In this document: positions 17,915 to 27,723 of the stretch, in pieces | Position numbering within the stretch: position 1 is the stretch's first letter | Layout: every line of letters begins with the position of its first letter | Assembly (NCBI GenBank): GCA_963770995.1 | Contig: CAVYRS010000004.1 | Coordinates: forward strand, 558,001 to 622,000 | Length of the DNA: 64,000 nucleotides | Source: CAVSWN01 sp963770995 | Lineage (GTDB): Bacteria > Acidobacteriota > Vicinamibacteria > Vicinamibacterales > CAVVIG01 | Direction: 5' to 3' | Notes under the pieces: generated by a model | Told to the model about the DNA's origin: nothing | Database searches by the model: none | Seen by the model: only the letters and a program-made list of their open reading frames with translations | Translations under genes and position numbers: made by a program

Positions 17915-18649
17915 TTAGTCCAATCGGAACTCAGTCCCGAGATAAATCCGACGCACCTCGTCATCGGCTGCCAGCACGTCGGGCGTGCCGCTCTTGAAGA
18001 TCGCGCCGTCGTGCACGATGTAGGCGCGGTCCGTGATGCGAAGCGTTTCGCGGACGTTGTGATCGGTGACCAGGACGCCGATGCCGCGGTCCTTGAGGTG
18101 GAAGATGATTTTCTGAATGTCGCTCACCGCGATCGGATCGATGCCCGCGAACGGCTCGTCGAGCAGGATGAACTGCGGCGAGATCACGAGCGCACGCGTG
18201 ATCTCGGCGCGTCGGCGCTCGCCGCCCGACAAGGTGTGCGCCGGCGCATCGGCCAGCGGCGTGAGATTCAGCTCGGCGAGCAGCTCGCGGAGGCGCGTCC
18301 GGCGGGTGGCGCCGTCGAGCTTCATCGTCTCGAGAATGGCGAGAATGTTCTGCTCGACCGTCAGCCCACGAAAGATCGACGGCTCCTGCGGAAGATATCC
18401 GATCCCCTTCCGCGCGCGGACGTACATCGGATCGTCGGTGACATCCTGCCCGTTCAGTTCGACGCGACCGGAATCGGGCGCGGTGAGGCCAACGGTCATG
18501 TAGAACGTCGTGGTCTTGCCGGCGCCGTTCGGCCCCAACAGGCCGACGATCTCACCAGACGCGACGTCGAGGCTGACGCCGCGGACGACCGTCCGGCCGT
18601 TGTAGGACTTGGTGAGTTTGTCGGTGCGAAGGGTCGCCGCTACGGACAC
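17915..18649 (-). CDS. lptB: LPS export ABC ATPase LptB
   Basis: 244 residues. Walker A GPNGAGKTTT, Q-loop GYLPQEPSIF, signature LSGGERRRAEI, Walker B FILLDEPFAGIDP and H-loop VLVTDHNVRE are all present. It powers extraction of LPS from the inner membrane with LptFG (not in this window). The GTG at 18649 is chosen because GGAGG lies just upstream and it overlaps the stop of the fused lptC-lptA gene; an upstream start would read antisense-like sequence. No terminator with a T-run is seen after it. Confidence 0.95.
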   Translation of the reverse strand: MSVAATLRTDKLTKSYNGRTVVRGVSLDVASGEIVGLLGPNGAGKTTTFYMTVGLTAPDSGRVELNGQDVTDDPMYVRARKGIGYLPQEPSIFRGLTVEQNILAILETMKLDGATRRTRLRELLAELNLTPLADAPAHTLSGGERRRAEITRALVISPQFILLDEPFAGIDPIAVSDIQKIIFHLKDRGIGVLVTDHNVRETLRITDRAYIVHDGAIFKSGTPDVLAADDEVRRIYLGTEFRLD

Positions 18650-20736
18650 TTCCCTCCGCCTTTGGTCTGCGTGCGGATCTGATCGCTGCCGTCCACGACG
18701 ATCGTGTCGGTGGCTTTCGTGAACGTCAGCGTCTTGCCGGTCGTCTTGCGGCCGCACTGGTCGGCGATCTCAACCGGCAGCCCGGTAATCACGTATTTTT
18801 CGTCGGCCGTCGTGTACGTCAACCGCCCGCCTGTCGTCGTGCGATTCTGCTCGCGCAGCTTGAGTTTCTCGTAGGCTTCGGCGCGTTCGAGCTCGTCGCC
18901 CGATTCTTTCAGGTACAGCTCGATCTTCGCGGCGTCCATGTCGCCCTGAGGACCCGTCATGTGCGCGTCGCCCGTGTAGGTGAGCCGCCGCGTCGCGTCC
19001 TCGTACTTGAAGTCCTTCGCCCGCCCGATCGAGCGCGCGCGGTCTTTCTTTCCGTCTTTGTCCGTCTGTTCGAGCATCGTCGTGGTGGTGACGGGGCCGG
19101 TCGCGCTCAGGTCGCCGTTCTTGTCGTCGAGTGCAATCTCGGCCGCCTTGATCGATGTATCCCCCTGAAACAGCCGCGCCTCGCCCGTGTACACGCTCTT
19201 CGAGGCCGCCCCGTCGTAGTCGAGGGAGTTGGCCAGCACCGTGACGGGTTGATCTTGTTTCAGCATCGACGGCATCTTGCCGGTTTCACCGGTCTTCTCG
19301 TCTTTCTTGGGCGGCTGCAGCACGCTCTTGACTGGCGTGCCGACGGCTTTCACCCGCGGACCCTCCAACGTGACGTCGATGGTGGCGCCGTCCACCGCCA
19401 CTCGATCGTTGACGACGTGCGGGGCTTCAAGTCCTGGGTCCGAGCCGCTCAAGGCCAGCGTCCCTTTGTCGAGGTCGTAGATGCCGGTGACGGCCACCGC
19501 TGTCATGTTTCCATCCACGAACGTGACCTTCTGCCTGAATCGCGCATCCTCGATCGTGCTGAGTCCAGGCTTCAGGCCAACGTCGAGAGTTCCGGAGTTG
19601 GCCTGGCGCTCGACGCCCGCGCCACGTTCGCGGTACTCGACATTGCCGGTAAACAGCGCGCGCGTGAGACCCTTTCCGGCTTCCCCCTTCGCCTCGAGCG
19701 TCGCCGCCTCGATCCGTCGCCCGGGGATGTCGGCTTCCGGAGGGAACGTCAAGACGACGCCATCGCGTGCCGTCAGCGCAATCGGCGTCGATCCGTCTGG
19801 GGCCAGCGTGATGTCGATCGCGGGCGCCGTGATCTGCCGGCCTTCCTTGCCCACCTCGCCCGCAAGCCTGAGCTCGGCCTGACCGATGATCGTCGCGCGC
19901 TCCAGCACCTGGCCGTCGGCGCTGTATTTCAGATCCATGTCGCGGCCGCTGAGCGATTGCAGCGCGCCGACCGCCGGCTTCGCCGTCATGATCCGGGAGT
20001 GCCCGCGAAGTTCGACCCTCTGAATGTGGTCCTGGTCGTCGCTCAGGTAGCCGACGGCGTTGTCGGCCTCGATGGTCTGGCCGGGCTGCTGGACCCGCAC
20101 CGACTGCTCGAACTTCACGAACTTGTCTTTTCGCGCAAACGCCGAGATTTCCGACGTCACGTCCGCGGAGCCCGCGCCGTTCTTGTCCGGACCAATCCGG
20201 ACGTGCGAGTCGGCGTTCAGCCACAGCAGATCGCGGCCCTTGTCGTAAGTCATCCCGACGCCGCTGCCGCTGACACGTCCGCGCGTGAAGCTCGCCGGCC
20301 CCGGGGTGCGAACAACGCCGTCGCTGTCGGCGTAGGTGGCGTGATCGGTGCGCGCCGAGAGGCCGTCGGAGGCCGTCAGCTCCACATTGCCGTTCGCCGT
20401 GAACGTCGATTCCTTCTGGCCGACCTGTCCTTCCTTGGCGGTGACCGTGAACGTGCGTCCGCCGCTGCCGCGCTCAGGCGCGACGATGCGCAACCCGAAC
20501 AGCTTGGTCGATCCGTCTTCGTAGGTCAGTTGGCGATCGAAGTAGACCGTGAAGTCTTCTCGCGACGAGTTGACGCGAAAGACATGGCCGCCGGTGCTCT
20601 CGACGACCGCGCCGGGATCGGTTCGAGGCACGGCCGGCGGCGCGACCTCGGGTGTGCGCGGCTTGAGCTGCTGCGCGACAAAGACCCCGAAGCCAATCGC
20701 GAATACGGCGAGCAGCAGGCGCGCGTATTTCCTCAA
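18640..20736 (-). CDS. LptC-LptA fusion (LPS periplasmic bridge)
   Basis: 698 residues in one clean frame. An N-terminal membrane anchor (LLLAVFAIGFGVFVAQQL, 7-24) as in LptC is followed by an LptC-like domain (about 45-210), repeated OstA/LptA beta-jellyroll segments in the middle, and a final OstA domain (about 480-690) with LFQGDTSIKAAEIALDDKNGDLSATGPV and DMDAAKIELYLKESGDELERAEAYEKL. In E. coli LptC (about 190 residues) and LptA (about 185) are separate; here one chain seems to span the periplasm. Adjacent lptB (overlap of ten bases) supports the role. Family assignment of the middle third is by repeated beta-strand pattern only. Confidence 0.85.
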   Translation of the reverse strand: MRKYARLLLAVFAIGFGVFVAQQLKPRTPEVAPPAVPRTDPGAVVESTGGHVFRVNSSREDFTVYFDRQLTYEDGSTKLFGLRIVAPERGSGGRTFTVTAKEGQVGQKESTFTANGNVELTASDGLSARTDHATYADSDGVVRTPGPASFTRGRVSGSGVGMTYDKGRDLLWLNADSHVRIGPDKNGAGSADVTSEISAFARKDKFVKFEQSVRVQQPGQTIEADNAVGYLSDDQDHIQRVELRGHSRIMTAKPAVGALQSLSGRDMDLKYSADGQVLERATIIGQAELRLAGEVGKEGRQITAPAIDITLAPDGSTPIALTARDGVVLTFPPEADIPGRRIEAATLEAKGEAGKGLTRALFTGNVEYRERGAGVERQANSGTLDVGLKPGLSTIEDARFRQKVTFVDGNMTAVAVTGIYDLDKGTLALSGSDPGLEAPHVVNDRVAVDGATIDVTLEGPRVKAVGTPVKSVLQPPKKDEKTGETGKMPSMLKQDQPVTVLANSLDYDGAASKSVYTGEARLFQGDTSIKAAEIALDDKNGDLSATGPVTTTTMLEQTDKDGKKDRARSIGRAKDFKYEDATRRLTYTGDAHMTGPQGDMDAAKIELYLKESGDELERAEAYEKLKLREQNRTTTGGRLTYTTADEKYVITGLPVEIADQCGRKTTGKTLTFTKATDTIVVDGSDQIRTQTKGGGKCP

Positions 20737-20759
20737 TGTGAAATCTGAACTGTCACGAC

Positions 20760-22484
20760 CTAGCCAGGTTCCCTCAGATCCGCCAGCGTCAGCTCGACGT
20801 AGGTCTCTCCATTGTACTGATTCTGTTCGAGGGAGAAGGCCACGTCGAGCGCGGCTTTATGGGCTTCGAGGAAGTCGTGGCGTTCGGCGGCGCGCCAGGC
20901 GATGGCGCGGAAAATGCGGCCCTCCTGCTTGATTGCCATCTTGAGATGGCGCTCCTTCAGCTTCCGCGGACCGTCGATGATCTCGACGCGCCGGGCGGCG
21001 AACACTGGCCGGGGATTGCCGGCGCCGAACGGCGCGAGCGACACCACGCCTTCCGCCACCTGCCCCGTGATCGCGCGAAACGACAGGTCGCCGTCGATGC
21101 GGAGACGCGGCATCAGATCCTCGGGGCCGAGCGTTTCGTCCGCAACGGCATTGATGGCGCGCCGGAACGCCGACACGCGCGAGGCCTCCATGGTGAGCCC
21201 GGCGGCCTGCCTGTGGCCGCCGAACCGCGCGAAGAACGGTGCGCATCGTTCCAGCGCGCCGAGCATGTCGAAGCACGGAATGCTGCGGCACGAACCGTGC
21301 GCTACGCCATCCTCCACCGACAGCACGATCGCCGGCCGGTGGAACGCGTCGACCAGCTTCGACGCGACGATGCCGATGACGCCGCGGTGCCATCCGTCGC
21401 CGGCGACCACCAGGATCGATCGCGCCCCGACCTCGGGATCCGTTTGGACGACCTTCTTCGCCGCGGCGAGAATTCCGGCTTCTTCTTCCTGACGCCGCAG
21501 GTTCTCGGCGTCCAGCTGCAGCGCGAGCTGCCGCACAGCGTCGCCCGCGGCCTCGTCCGCGGCCAGGAGCAGGCGCGTGGCGATGTCGGGCGTGCTCATC
21601 CTTCCAGCCGCGTTGACCCGGGGCGCGAGCATGAACCCGATGTGGTAGCTGTCGATCGTCTTGCCGGTCAGCCCGCAGACGTCGATGAGCGATCGCAGAC
21701 CGACCTTGTGCGGTCCGCGCGACAGCAGCCCGAGCCCGATCTTCGCGATGACGCGATTCTCGCCGACGAGCGGCACGACGTCCGCGAGCGTGCCGATGGC
21801 TGCGATCTTCACGAACCCTGGCAGCCAGGCATCGCGGCCCGCGTGTCGACAGAGCGCCTGCACGAGTTTCAGTGCGACGCCAACGCCGGCCAGGTCCTTG
21901 TCGGGATACGAACAATCAGCGCGCTTCGGGTTGATCACCGCCAGCGCCGCCGGAAGCGTCGCGTCAGGCTCGTGATGGTCGGTGATGATCAGATCGACGC
22001 CCAGTTCGCGCGCGCGAAGCGCAGCTTCGGCACCGCGGATGCCGCAATCAACCGATACGACGAGGCGGACGTTGTCCGCGTGCAGACGATCGATCGCCGC
22101 CGGCTGCAGGCCGTAGCCGTCGCGCAGGCGCTCGGGAATGAAATGCACGACGTCCGCGCCCATCAACTCGAGGGCGCGCCGCAGGATCACCGTGGACGTG
22201 ATGCCGTCGACGTCGTAGTCGCCATGGATCGCAATCCGCTCGCGACGCGCAATCGCGCCGAGGATGCGATCCACCGCGACCCGCATGTCGGCCAACGCCA
22301 TCGGGTCGTGCAGCTGATCGAGGGACGGATTCAGGAAGCGAGTCGCGCGCTCCGGGTCAGAGAACCCGCGCTGACACAACAACCGCGCGACGATCGGAGC
22401 GACGCCAATCGCGTCGGTGAGGCGTGTGACAGCCGCTTCGTCGCAGCCAAGGGCATCCCAGCGGGGTGCGGCGGTTGTGGGCAT
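20760..22484 (-). CDS. recJ: Single-stranded-DNA-specific exonuclease RecJ
   Basis: 574 residues, clean frame. DHH-family motifs are HGDYDVDGITS (about 83-93), SVDCG (about 142), TDHHEP (about 164-169), and APRVNAAGRMSTPDIA (about 265-280). The DHHA1 domain carries GGHRQAAGLTM (about 428-438), and a C-terminal OB fold ends the protein. It digests 5' single strands in recombination and mismatch repair. It starts the minus-strand block that continues into lptC-lptA after 23 bases. The ATG at 22484 is divergent from the GxxExxY gene. Confidence 0.95.
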   Translation of the reverse strand: MPTTAAPRWDALGCDEAAVTRLTDAIGVAPIVARLLCQRGFSDPERATRFLNPSLDQLHDPMALADMRVAVDRILGAIARRERIAIHGDYDVDGITSTVILRRALELMGADVVHFIPERLRDGYGLQPAAIDRLHADNVRLVVSVDCGIRGAEAALRARELGVDLIITDHHEPDATLPAALAVINPKRADCSYPDKDLAGVGVALKLVQALCRHAGRDAWLPGFVKIAAIGTLADVVPLVGENRVIAKIGLGLLSRGPHKVGLRSLIDVCGLTGKTIDSYHIGFMLAPRVNAAGRMSTPDIATRLLLAADEAAGDAVRQLALQLDAENLRRQEEEAGILAAAKKVVQTDPEVGARSILVVAGDGWHRGVIGIVASKLVDAFHRPAIVLSVEDGVAHGSCRSIPCFDMLGALERCAPFFARFGGHRQAAGLTMEASRVSAFRRAINAVADETLGPEDLMPRLRIDGDLSFRAITGQVAEGVVSLAPFGAGNPRPVFAARRVEIIDGPRKLKERHLKMAIKQEGRIFRAIAWRAAERHDFLEAHKAALDVAFSLEQNQYNGETYVELTLADLREPG

Positions 22485-22502
22485 GATTCAGCGGCTCGGT
22501 GC

Positions 22503-22943
22503 TTGCAGCATCACAGCAACACCACGGAGGACACGGTTACGAACGGAGAACACAGTAACAAACTAGTTCACGGCAACATCACGAATAGCGTGCTCAGTGC
22601 TGCTTACAAGATTCATTCGCGTCTGGGCCCAGGCCTGCTCGAACGTCCTTACAAAGCCTGCATGGCGTACGAGTTCACGCGCATGGGGCTTTCTTTCGAA
22701 GAGGAGAAGCCCTTTCCCGTCATCTACGAGGACATCACGATTTCGCTCGGGTACCGCGTCGATTTTCTCGTGGAAAACGAAGTCATCGTCGAACTGAAGT
22801 CGCTTGAAACGTTGTTGCCGGTCCATGAAGCGCAGGTTCTCTCGTATCTGAAACTCTCCAAGAAGCGCGTCGGCCTGCTAATCAATTTCAACGTCGTGCG
22901 ACTCCGGGACGGCATCCGTAGAAAAATTTGTGGGTATTCGTAA
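22503..22943 (+). CDS. GxxExxY protein, PD-(D/E)XK nuclease-fold family
   Basis: 146 residues if the TTG at 22503 is used; no ATG exists before residue 58, and a GTG within the domain is too late. The naming motif is exact: G44-L-L-E47-R-P-Y50. The nuclease-fold core is seen as YRVDFLVENEVIVELKS with D87 and E97-x-K99, followed by VLSYLKLSKKRVGLLINFN (about 118-136). The family (PDDEXK_3) is common in Acidobacteriota and Planctomycetes and, to my knowledge, has no proven function. The first 15 or so codons are encoded by repeat DNA (TTEDTVTNGEH), and an 18-base perfect inverted repeat brackets the gene. Confidence 0.88.
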   Translation: MQHHSNTTEDTVTNGEHSNKLVHGNITNSVLSAAYKIHSRLGPGLLERPYKACMAYEFTRMGLSFEEEKPFPVIYEDITISLGYRVDFLVENEVIVELKSLETLLPVHEAQVLSYLKLSKKRVGLLINFNVVRLRDGIRRKICGYS

Positions 22944-22989
22944 TCCGTGTTCCTCTGTCTTGCGAGTGTGCAACCGTGTCCTCCGTGGT
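22521..22989. repeat. 18-base perfect inverted repeat bracketing the GxxExxY gene
   Basis: ACCACGGAGGACACGGTT at 22521-22538 and its exact reverse complement at 22972-22989 bound a 469-base unit holding one gene. Further units of the same flavour (GAACGGAGAACACAG inside the left end, CCGTGTTCCTCTG inside the right end) continue the inverted symmetry imperfectly. There is no obvious target-site duplication outside the arms. Confidence 0.85.
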
Positions 22990-23021
22990 AGTGCTTTGAG
23001 GTAGCACCTACCGGGAAGCAA

Positions 23022-24012
23022 CTACCCGGGCGGGAACGAACTACCCGCCTCGTCGACGAAATCCACTCCCAGCCTCCCCATATTCCGGAACTTGTCGTAC
23101 CGCTTCGCCAGCCTGGCCTCGCTGTCGAGCGCGCTCACTTCGGCCATGACACGCGTCAGGACCTCGTCCACCCGCGCCGCCGCCGCGTCGGGGTTGGTGT
23201 GGGCGCCGCCAACCGGCTCGGGGACGATTTCGTCGATGATGCCGGCTCGCAGCAAGTCCGGGGCCGTAAGCTTGAGCGCGTCGGCCGCCTCGATCTTTCT
23301 CGCGGGGTCGCGCCACAGGATCGCGGCGCAGCCTTCCGGCGGGATCACGCTGTAGATCGCGAACTCCTGCATCAGCACCCGGTCCCCCACGGCAATGCCG
23401 AGCGCTCCGCCGCTCCCGCCCTCACCGCTCACGATGATGATGATCGGGGAGTCCAGCAGCATCATGTCGCGCAGGTTGACGGCAATCGCTTCGGCGACGC
23501 CCCGCTCCTCCGATTCGATACCCGGATACGCGGCCGGCGTGTCCACGAACACGATGATCGGCCGCCGGAACTTCTCGGCCAGCCGCATGGCGCGCAGCGC
23601 CTTGCGGTAGCCCTCGGGCCGCGCGTAGCCGAAGTTGCGGAAGATCTTCTCCTTCGTGTCGTTACCCTTGACATGTCCGACCAGCAGGACGGGCTGATCC
23701 TTGTAGTCCGCGAAGCCGGTCATGATCGCGTGGTCGTCGGCGAAGCGGCGATCGCCGTGAATCTCGGTGAAGCCGGTGAACAGATGCTCGACGAAGTATT
23801 CGAGTCCCGGGCGGTCGGGGTGGCGTGCGACGAGCACACGCTGCCACGGCGTCAGCGATCGGTACAGCTCGGCGCGCACCAGATCGACGCGGCGCTTCAA
23901 CGACTCGATCTCGCGATCGCGCGCGTCGGTACGAGGCAGCTGTCCCAGCGCCTCGATTTCCTTCAGGAGTACGCGCGATGGGTTCCTCGAATTCCAGCGT
24001 TTCGACAGGCAT
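23022..24012 (-). CDS. accA: Acetyl-CoA carboxylase carboxyltransferase subunit alpha
   Basis: About 330 residues. The true start is ATG 24012 (MPVETLEFEEPIA), which shifts by one base near 23970 into the long frame LLKEIEALGQLPRTDARDREIESL. The crotonase-like core shows GDRRFADDHAIMTGFA, VLLVGHVKGNDTKEKI, FVDTPAAYPGIESEERG and SGEGGSGGALGI. It transfers carboxyl from biotin to acetyl-CoA in fatty-acid synthesis with AccD (not here). A KTRKHE-type hairpin separates it from dnaE just upstream. The last residues GSSFPPG border repetitive DNA. Confidence 0.94.
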
Positions 24013-24027
24013 TTAGATTTCGGTACG

Positions 24028-24091
24028 GCCACGAAACCACGAAAGCACGAAAAAGACCCTTACAGGTTTCGTGTTTTCGTGGTTTCGTGGC
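24028..24091. repeat. CACGAAA tandem-unit hairpin, copy 1
   Basis: Arms 24028-24052 and 24067-24091 (25 bases each) match at 24 of 25 positions in inverted orientation. Each arm is three units of the CCACGAAA type. It lies between the dnaE stop (24102) and the accA start (24012) on the minus strand. Sister copies are at 41493-41558 and 53726-53795. Confidence 0.9.
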
Positions 24092-24101
24092 TGAATCGAG
24101 A

Positions 24102-27100
24102 TCATCGCAGCTCGACCGATCCCGCGCCTACGACCTGCTCGACCTCCGCCACCAGCGCGGACGTGGGCGCGACGCGGATCTGCGCGGTGACGTCGAGCGT
24201 CACGCGCAGGCGGTTCGGCGGTTCACCCGCCTCGACTTCGAACGAAACGCGGCGATCGCCGCGGTGCCGGGCGAAAATCGCGCCCAGCGCCTCGAGGATC
24301 GAACGGTCCGCCGGCCGCCGGAGATGAATCGACACCTCGCGGGCCAGGCGCTCGCGGACCGATGTCGAGCGGCGCCACCTCGGCCGCCAGCATCCGCACC
24401 GTTTCCTCGTCGCGCTCCACCCGGCCGCGGACGAGCACGAGCGTGCCGATTTCGATCATGGTTGCGCTGCGCTGAAACGCCTCCGGAAAGACCACCACCT
24501 CGACGCTGCCCTGCGAGTCCTCGAGCGTGAAGACAGCCATCCGATCGCCCTTGCGCGTCTTGAGCGGCCGCACGGTGGCGATGATGCCGCCGAGGCTGGT
24601 TTCCGGTTCGATCGGCTTCGGACCCTTCGGCCCCCATCCGTTATCGCTCGGAGCCGTGACAGGCGAGGTCGCGAGCTCGCCGATCGTCTTGGCGCCCAGC
24701 TGTTTGAGCGCGGCAGTATACCGATCGACCGGGTGGCCGCTCAGGTACAACCCCAGCGTTTCCTTTTCGAAGGCCAGTTGCTCGGCGTCGCTCCACGACG
24801 GGGCCTCCGGCAGCCGCATCGCGGATGCATCGCCATCCGTGCCTGCCCCATCATGAGCGGCTTCGTCGAACGCCCCAAACAGCTGAGCCTGCCCTTCGCT
24901 ACGATCGCGCTGAACGCGCGCGCCGTGTTCGCACACGGGGTCGATGGCCGCGAAGAGCCGCGGGTCTGAACGTCGAGGACGGCAGGCCCGCATACGGCGT
25001 GCCTGCCGTCAATGAATCGAAGGCGCCGGCCTTGACGAGGCTCTCGAACACGCGCTTGTTGACCAGCCGCAGATCGAGGTCCTCGCACAGCGCGGTGCAG
25101 CGACGCGATGCGTCCCTGCTTCTTTCGAACCTCCAGCAGCGACTCGATTGCGCCCTCGCCGACGTTCTTGATCGCCGTCAGGCCGAATCGGACACCTCGT
25201 CCAGGCTCGACGGTGAACCGGAGCTGGCTCTCGTTGATGTCGGGCGGCAGCACGCGGGATGCCGCGTTCGCGACACTCCGCCAGGTACAGCGCGAGCTTG
25301 TCGGTGTTCTGCGCTTCGATCGTCAGCAGCGCCGCGGCGAAGTGCCACGGGTAGTTCGCCTTCAGATAGGCCGTCTGGTAGGCCAGGAACGCGTAGGCGG
25401 TCGAGTGCGCCTTGGGAAAGCCGTACCCGGCGAAGTGTTCCATCAGATCGAAGATCGGCCCGGCCTTCTTCTCGGCGATCCCGCCTTTCTTCGCGCCGTC
25501 GACGAACTTCGCCGCGCTGCGCCTGCATGACGTCGCGTTCTTCTTGCCCATCGCCTTGCGCAGGATGTCGGCTTCGCCGAGCGTGAAGCCGCCCGAGCTC
25601 GCGCGCGATGCGCATCACCTGCTCCTGATAGGCGATGACGCCGTAGGTTTCGGCCAGGATCGGCTCGAGCTGCGGCAGCTCGTACTTGATCTCGATCTTC
25701 CCATCCTTGCGCGCGATGAAATCGTCGACCATGCCGCTGCGCAGCGGACCGGGGCGGTACAGCGCGTTCGAGCGCGATGAGGTCCTCGAGCGACTGCGGC
25801 TTGGCCTTGCGCAGGATGTCGCGCATGCCGCTCGATTCGAACTGGAAGATGCCGTAGGTCTGGCCGTCCTGGAAGATCTGATACGTCTTGGCATCGTCGA
25901 GCGGCACGCGGTCGATGTCGAGCTGCTCGCCGGTCGTCCGCTCGATCTCCTTGATCGCGTCGTCGATGAGCGTCAGCGTGCTGAGCCCGAGGAAATCCAT
26001 CTTGAGCAGGCCGACCCGCTCGATGTCCTTCATCGACCACTGCGTGACGATTTCGTCGTGCGCGCCGCGGTAGAGCGGCGCGTACTCGGTGATCGCCCTC
26101 GGCGCGATGACGACGCCGGCGGCGTGCACCGAGGCGTGGCGGGTCATCCCCTCGAGCCGCCTGGCCACGCTCAGCAGTTCCTTGACCTTCGGATCGGTCT
26201 GCTCCATCTGCCGCAGCGTCTCGTTCTCCTCGAGCGCCTTGTCGAGCGTCATGTCGAGCGCGGCCGGAATCTGCTTCGCGACCTTGTCGACGTCGGCGAA
26301 CGGCATCTCGAGCACGCGGCCCGACGTCGCGCACGACCGCCTTGGCCTTCATCGTGCCGAACGTGATGATCTGCGCCACGTTCTCGCGGCCGTACTTCTG
26401 CGTGACGTAGTCGATGACTTCGCCGCGCCGCCGCTCGCAGAAATCGATGTCGATGTCGGGCATCGACACGCGCTCGGGGTTCAGGAAGCGCTCGAAGATC
26501 AGGTCGAAGTCGAGCGGATCGACGTCGGTGATCCGCAGGCAGTAGGCCACGAGGCTGCCGGCCGCCGATCCGCGGCCGGGGCCGACCGGAATCCCCTGCT
26601 CGCGCGCGTAGCGGATGAAGTCCCAGACGATCAGGAAATACCCGGGTACTTCATCTGCTTGATCATCTCGATTTCGTACGCGAGCCGCCGCTCGTACTCG
26701 TCGATGGTGTGGCGCAGCCGTCCCGCCGCCGCCAGCTGCTGGAGCCGCGGCAGTCGCTCCTCGAATCCCTCGCGGACGACGTGCTCGAAGTAGTCGTCGA
26801 GCGTGAACCCCGCCGGCACGTCGAAATTCGGCAGGTAGTTCTCGCCCTCGGCGAGCCGCACGTTGCAGCGCTCGGCGATGCGGACCGTGTTGGCCAGCGC
26901 GTCGGGAAAGTCCTTGAAGGCCGCCGCCATCTCCTCCGGCGTCTTCAGGAAGAACTGCTGCGCGTCGTAGCGCAGCCGCTTCGGATCGCTGAACGCCTTG
27001 CCGGTGCCGATGCACAGCAGGACGTCGTGCGGGTGCGCGTCGGTCTCGCGCAGGTAGTGCACGTCGTTGGTGCAGACGAGCGGCAGACCGAGATCGCGCG

Positions 27101-27680
27101 CGATCGCCGGCAGGCCGCCGTTGACGACCCGCTGCTCCTCGATGCCGTGCCACTGCATCTCGAGGAAGAAGTTCCCGGCGCCGAGGATGTCGCGATACGC
27201 GCCCGCCGCCTCGCGCGCCTTTCGTCCTGCTGGTGCGACAGCCCCTCGGCCACCTCGCCCTTCAGGCAGCTGCTCAGGCCGATGAGCCCCTTCGCGTGCT
27301 GCGCGAGCAGCTCCTTGTCGATGCGCGGCTTGTAGTAGAAGCCCTCGGTGTAGCCGGCCGACACCAGCTTGATCAGGTTGTGGTACCCCTCGTTGGTCTC
27401 CGCGAGCAGCACCAGATGATTCGCGGTCTCGCCAGGGTTGCCGCTCTTGCGTGCGCCGATCGCCCGGCGCGACATACACTTCGCAGCCGAGAATCGGCTT
27501 CACGCCGCGCTGCCGCGCGTGATCGTGAAAGATCACCGACGAGAACAGGTTGCCGTGCTCGGTGACGGCAATCGCCGGCATCTTCAGCGCCGCCGCCTGA
27601 TCGAGCAGCTCGTCGATGCGGCACGCGCCGTCGAGCAGCGAGTACTCGGTGTGAAGATGCAGGTGGACGAATTCAGTCAT
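24102..27680 (-). CDS. dnaE: DNA polymerase III alpha subunit DnaE (many frame breaks)
   Basis: About 1190 residues once frames are joined, the usual DnaE1 length. The PHP domain opens HLHLHTEYSLLDGACRI and VTEHGNLFSSV. The palm holds VGPGRGSAAGSLVAYCL and PDIDIDFCERRR (catalytic aspartates). YQEQVMRIA, FPKAHSTAYAFLAYQTAYLKANYP and the tandem HhH region follow. Near the end an OB fold (IIATVRPLKTRKGDRMAVFTLED) and a final domain end GAGSVELR at 24102. ATG 27680 is preferred; an earlier in-frame ATG adds 14 unrelated residues. At least eight one-base breaks. guaA lies 43 bases upstream. Confidence 0.93.
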
Positions 27681-27723
27681 CCGACTGCCGAGCCCGAACT
27701 CTCGAACTCCGCACCGCTTCAAC

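Noticed and set aside
18961..20748. 595-codon plus-strand open frame
   Set aside because: Complete antisense to the fused lptC-lptA gene, whose translation is clearly the real one.
20859..22502. Long 5' extension of the GxxExxY frame
   Set aside because: It runs antisense through recJ; only the part after about 22503 matches the GxxExxY family.
25615..27153. 512-codon minus-strand frame
   Set aside because: A mixture: small pieces are true dnaE (VGPGRGSAAGSL, PDIDIDFCERRR), the rest is dnaE read in the wrong frame between indels.
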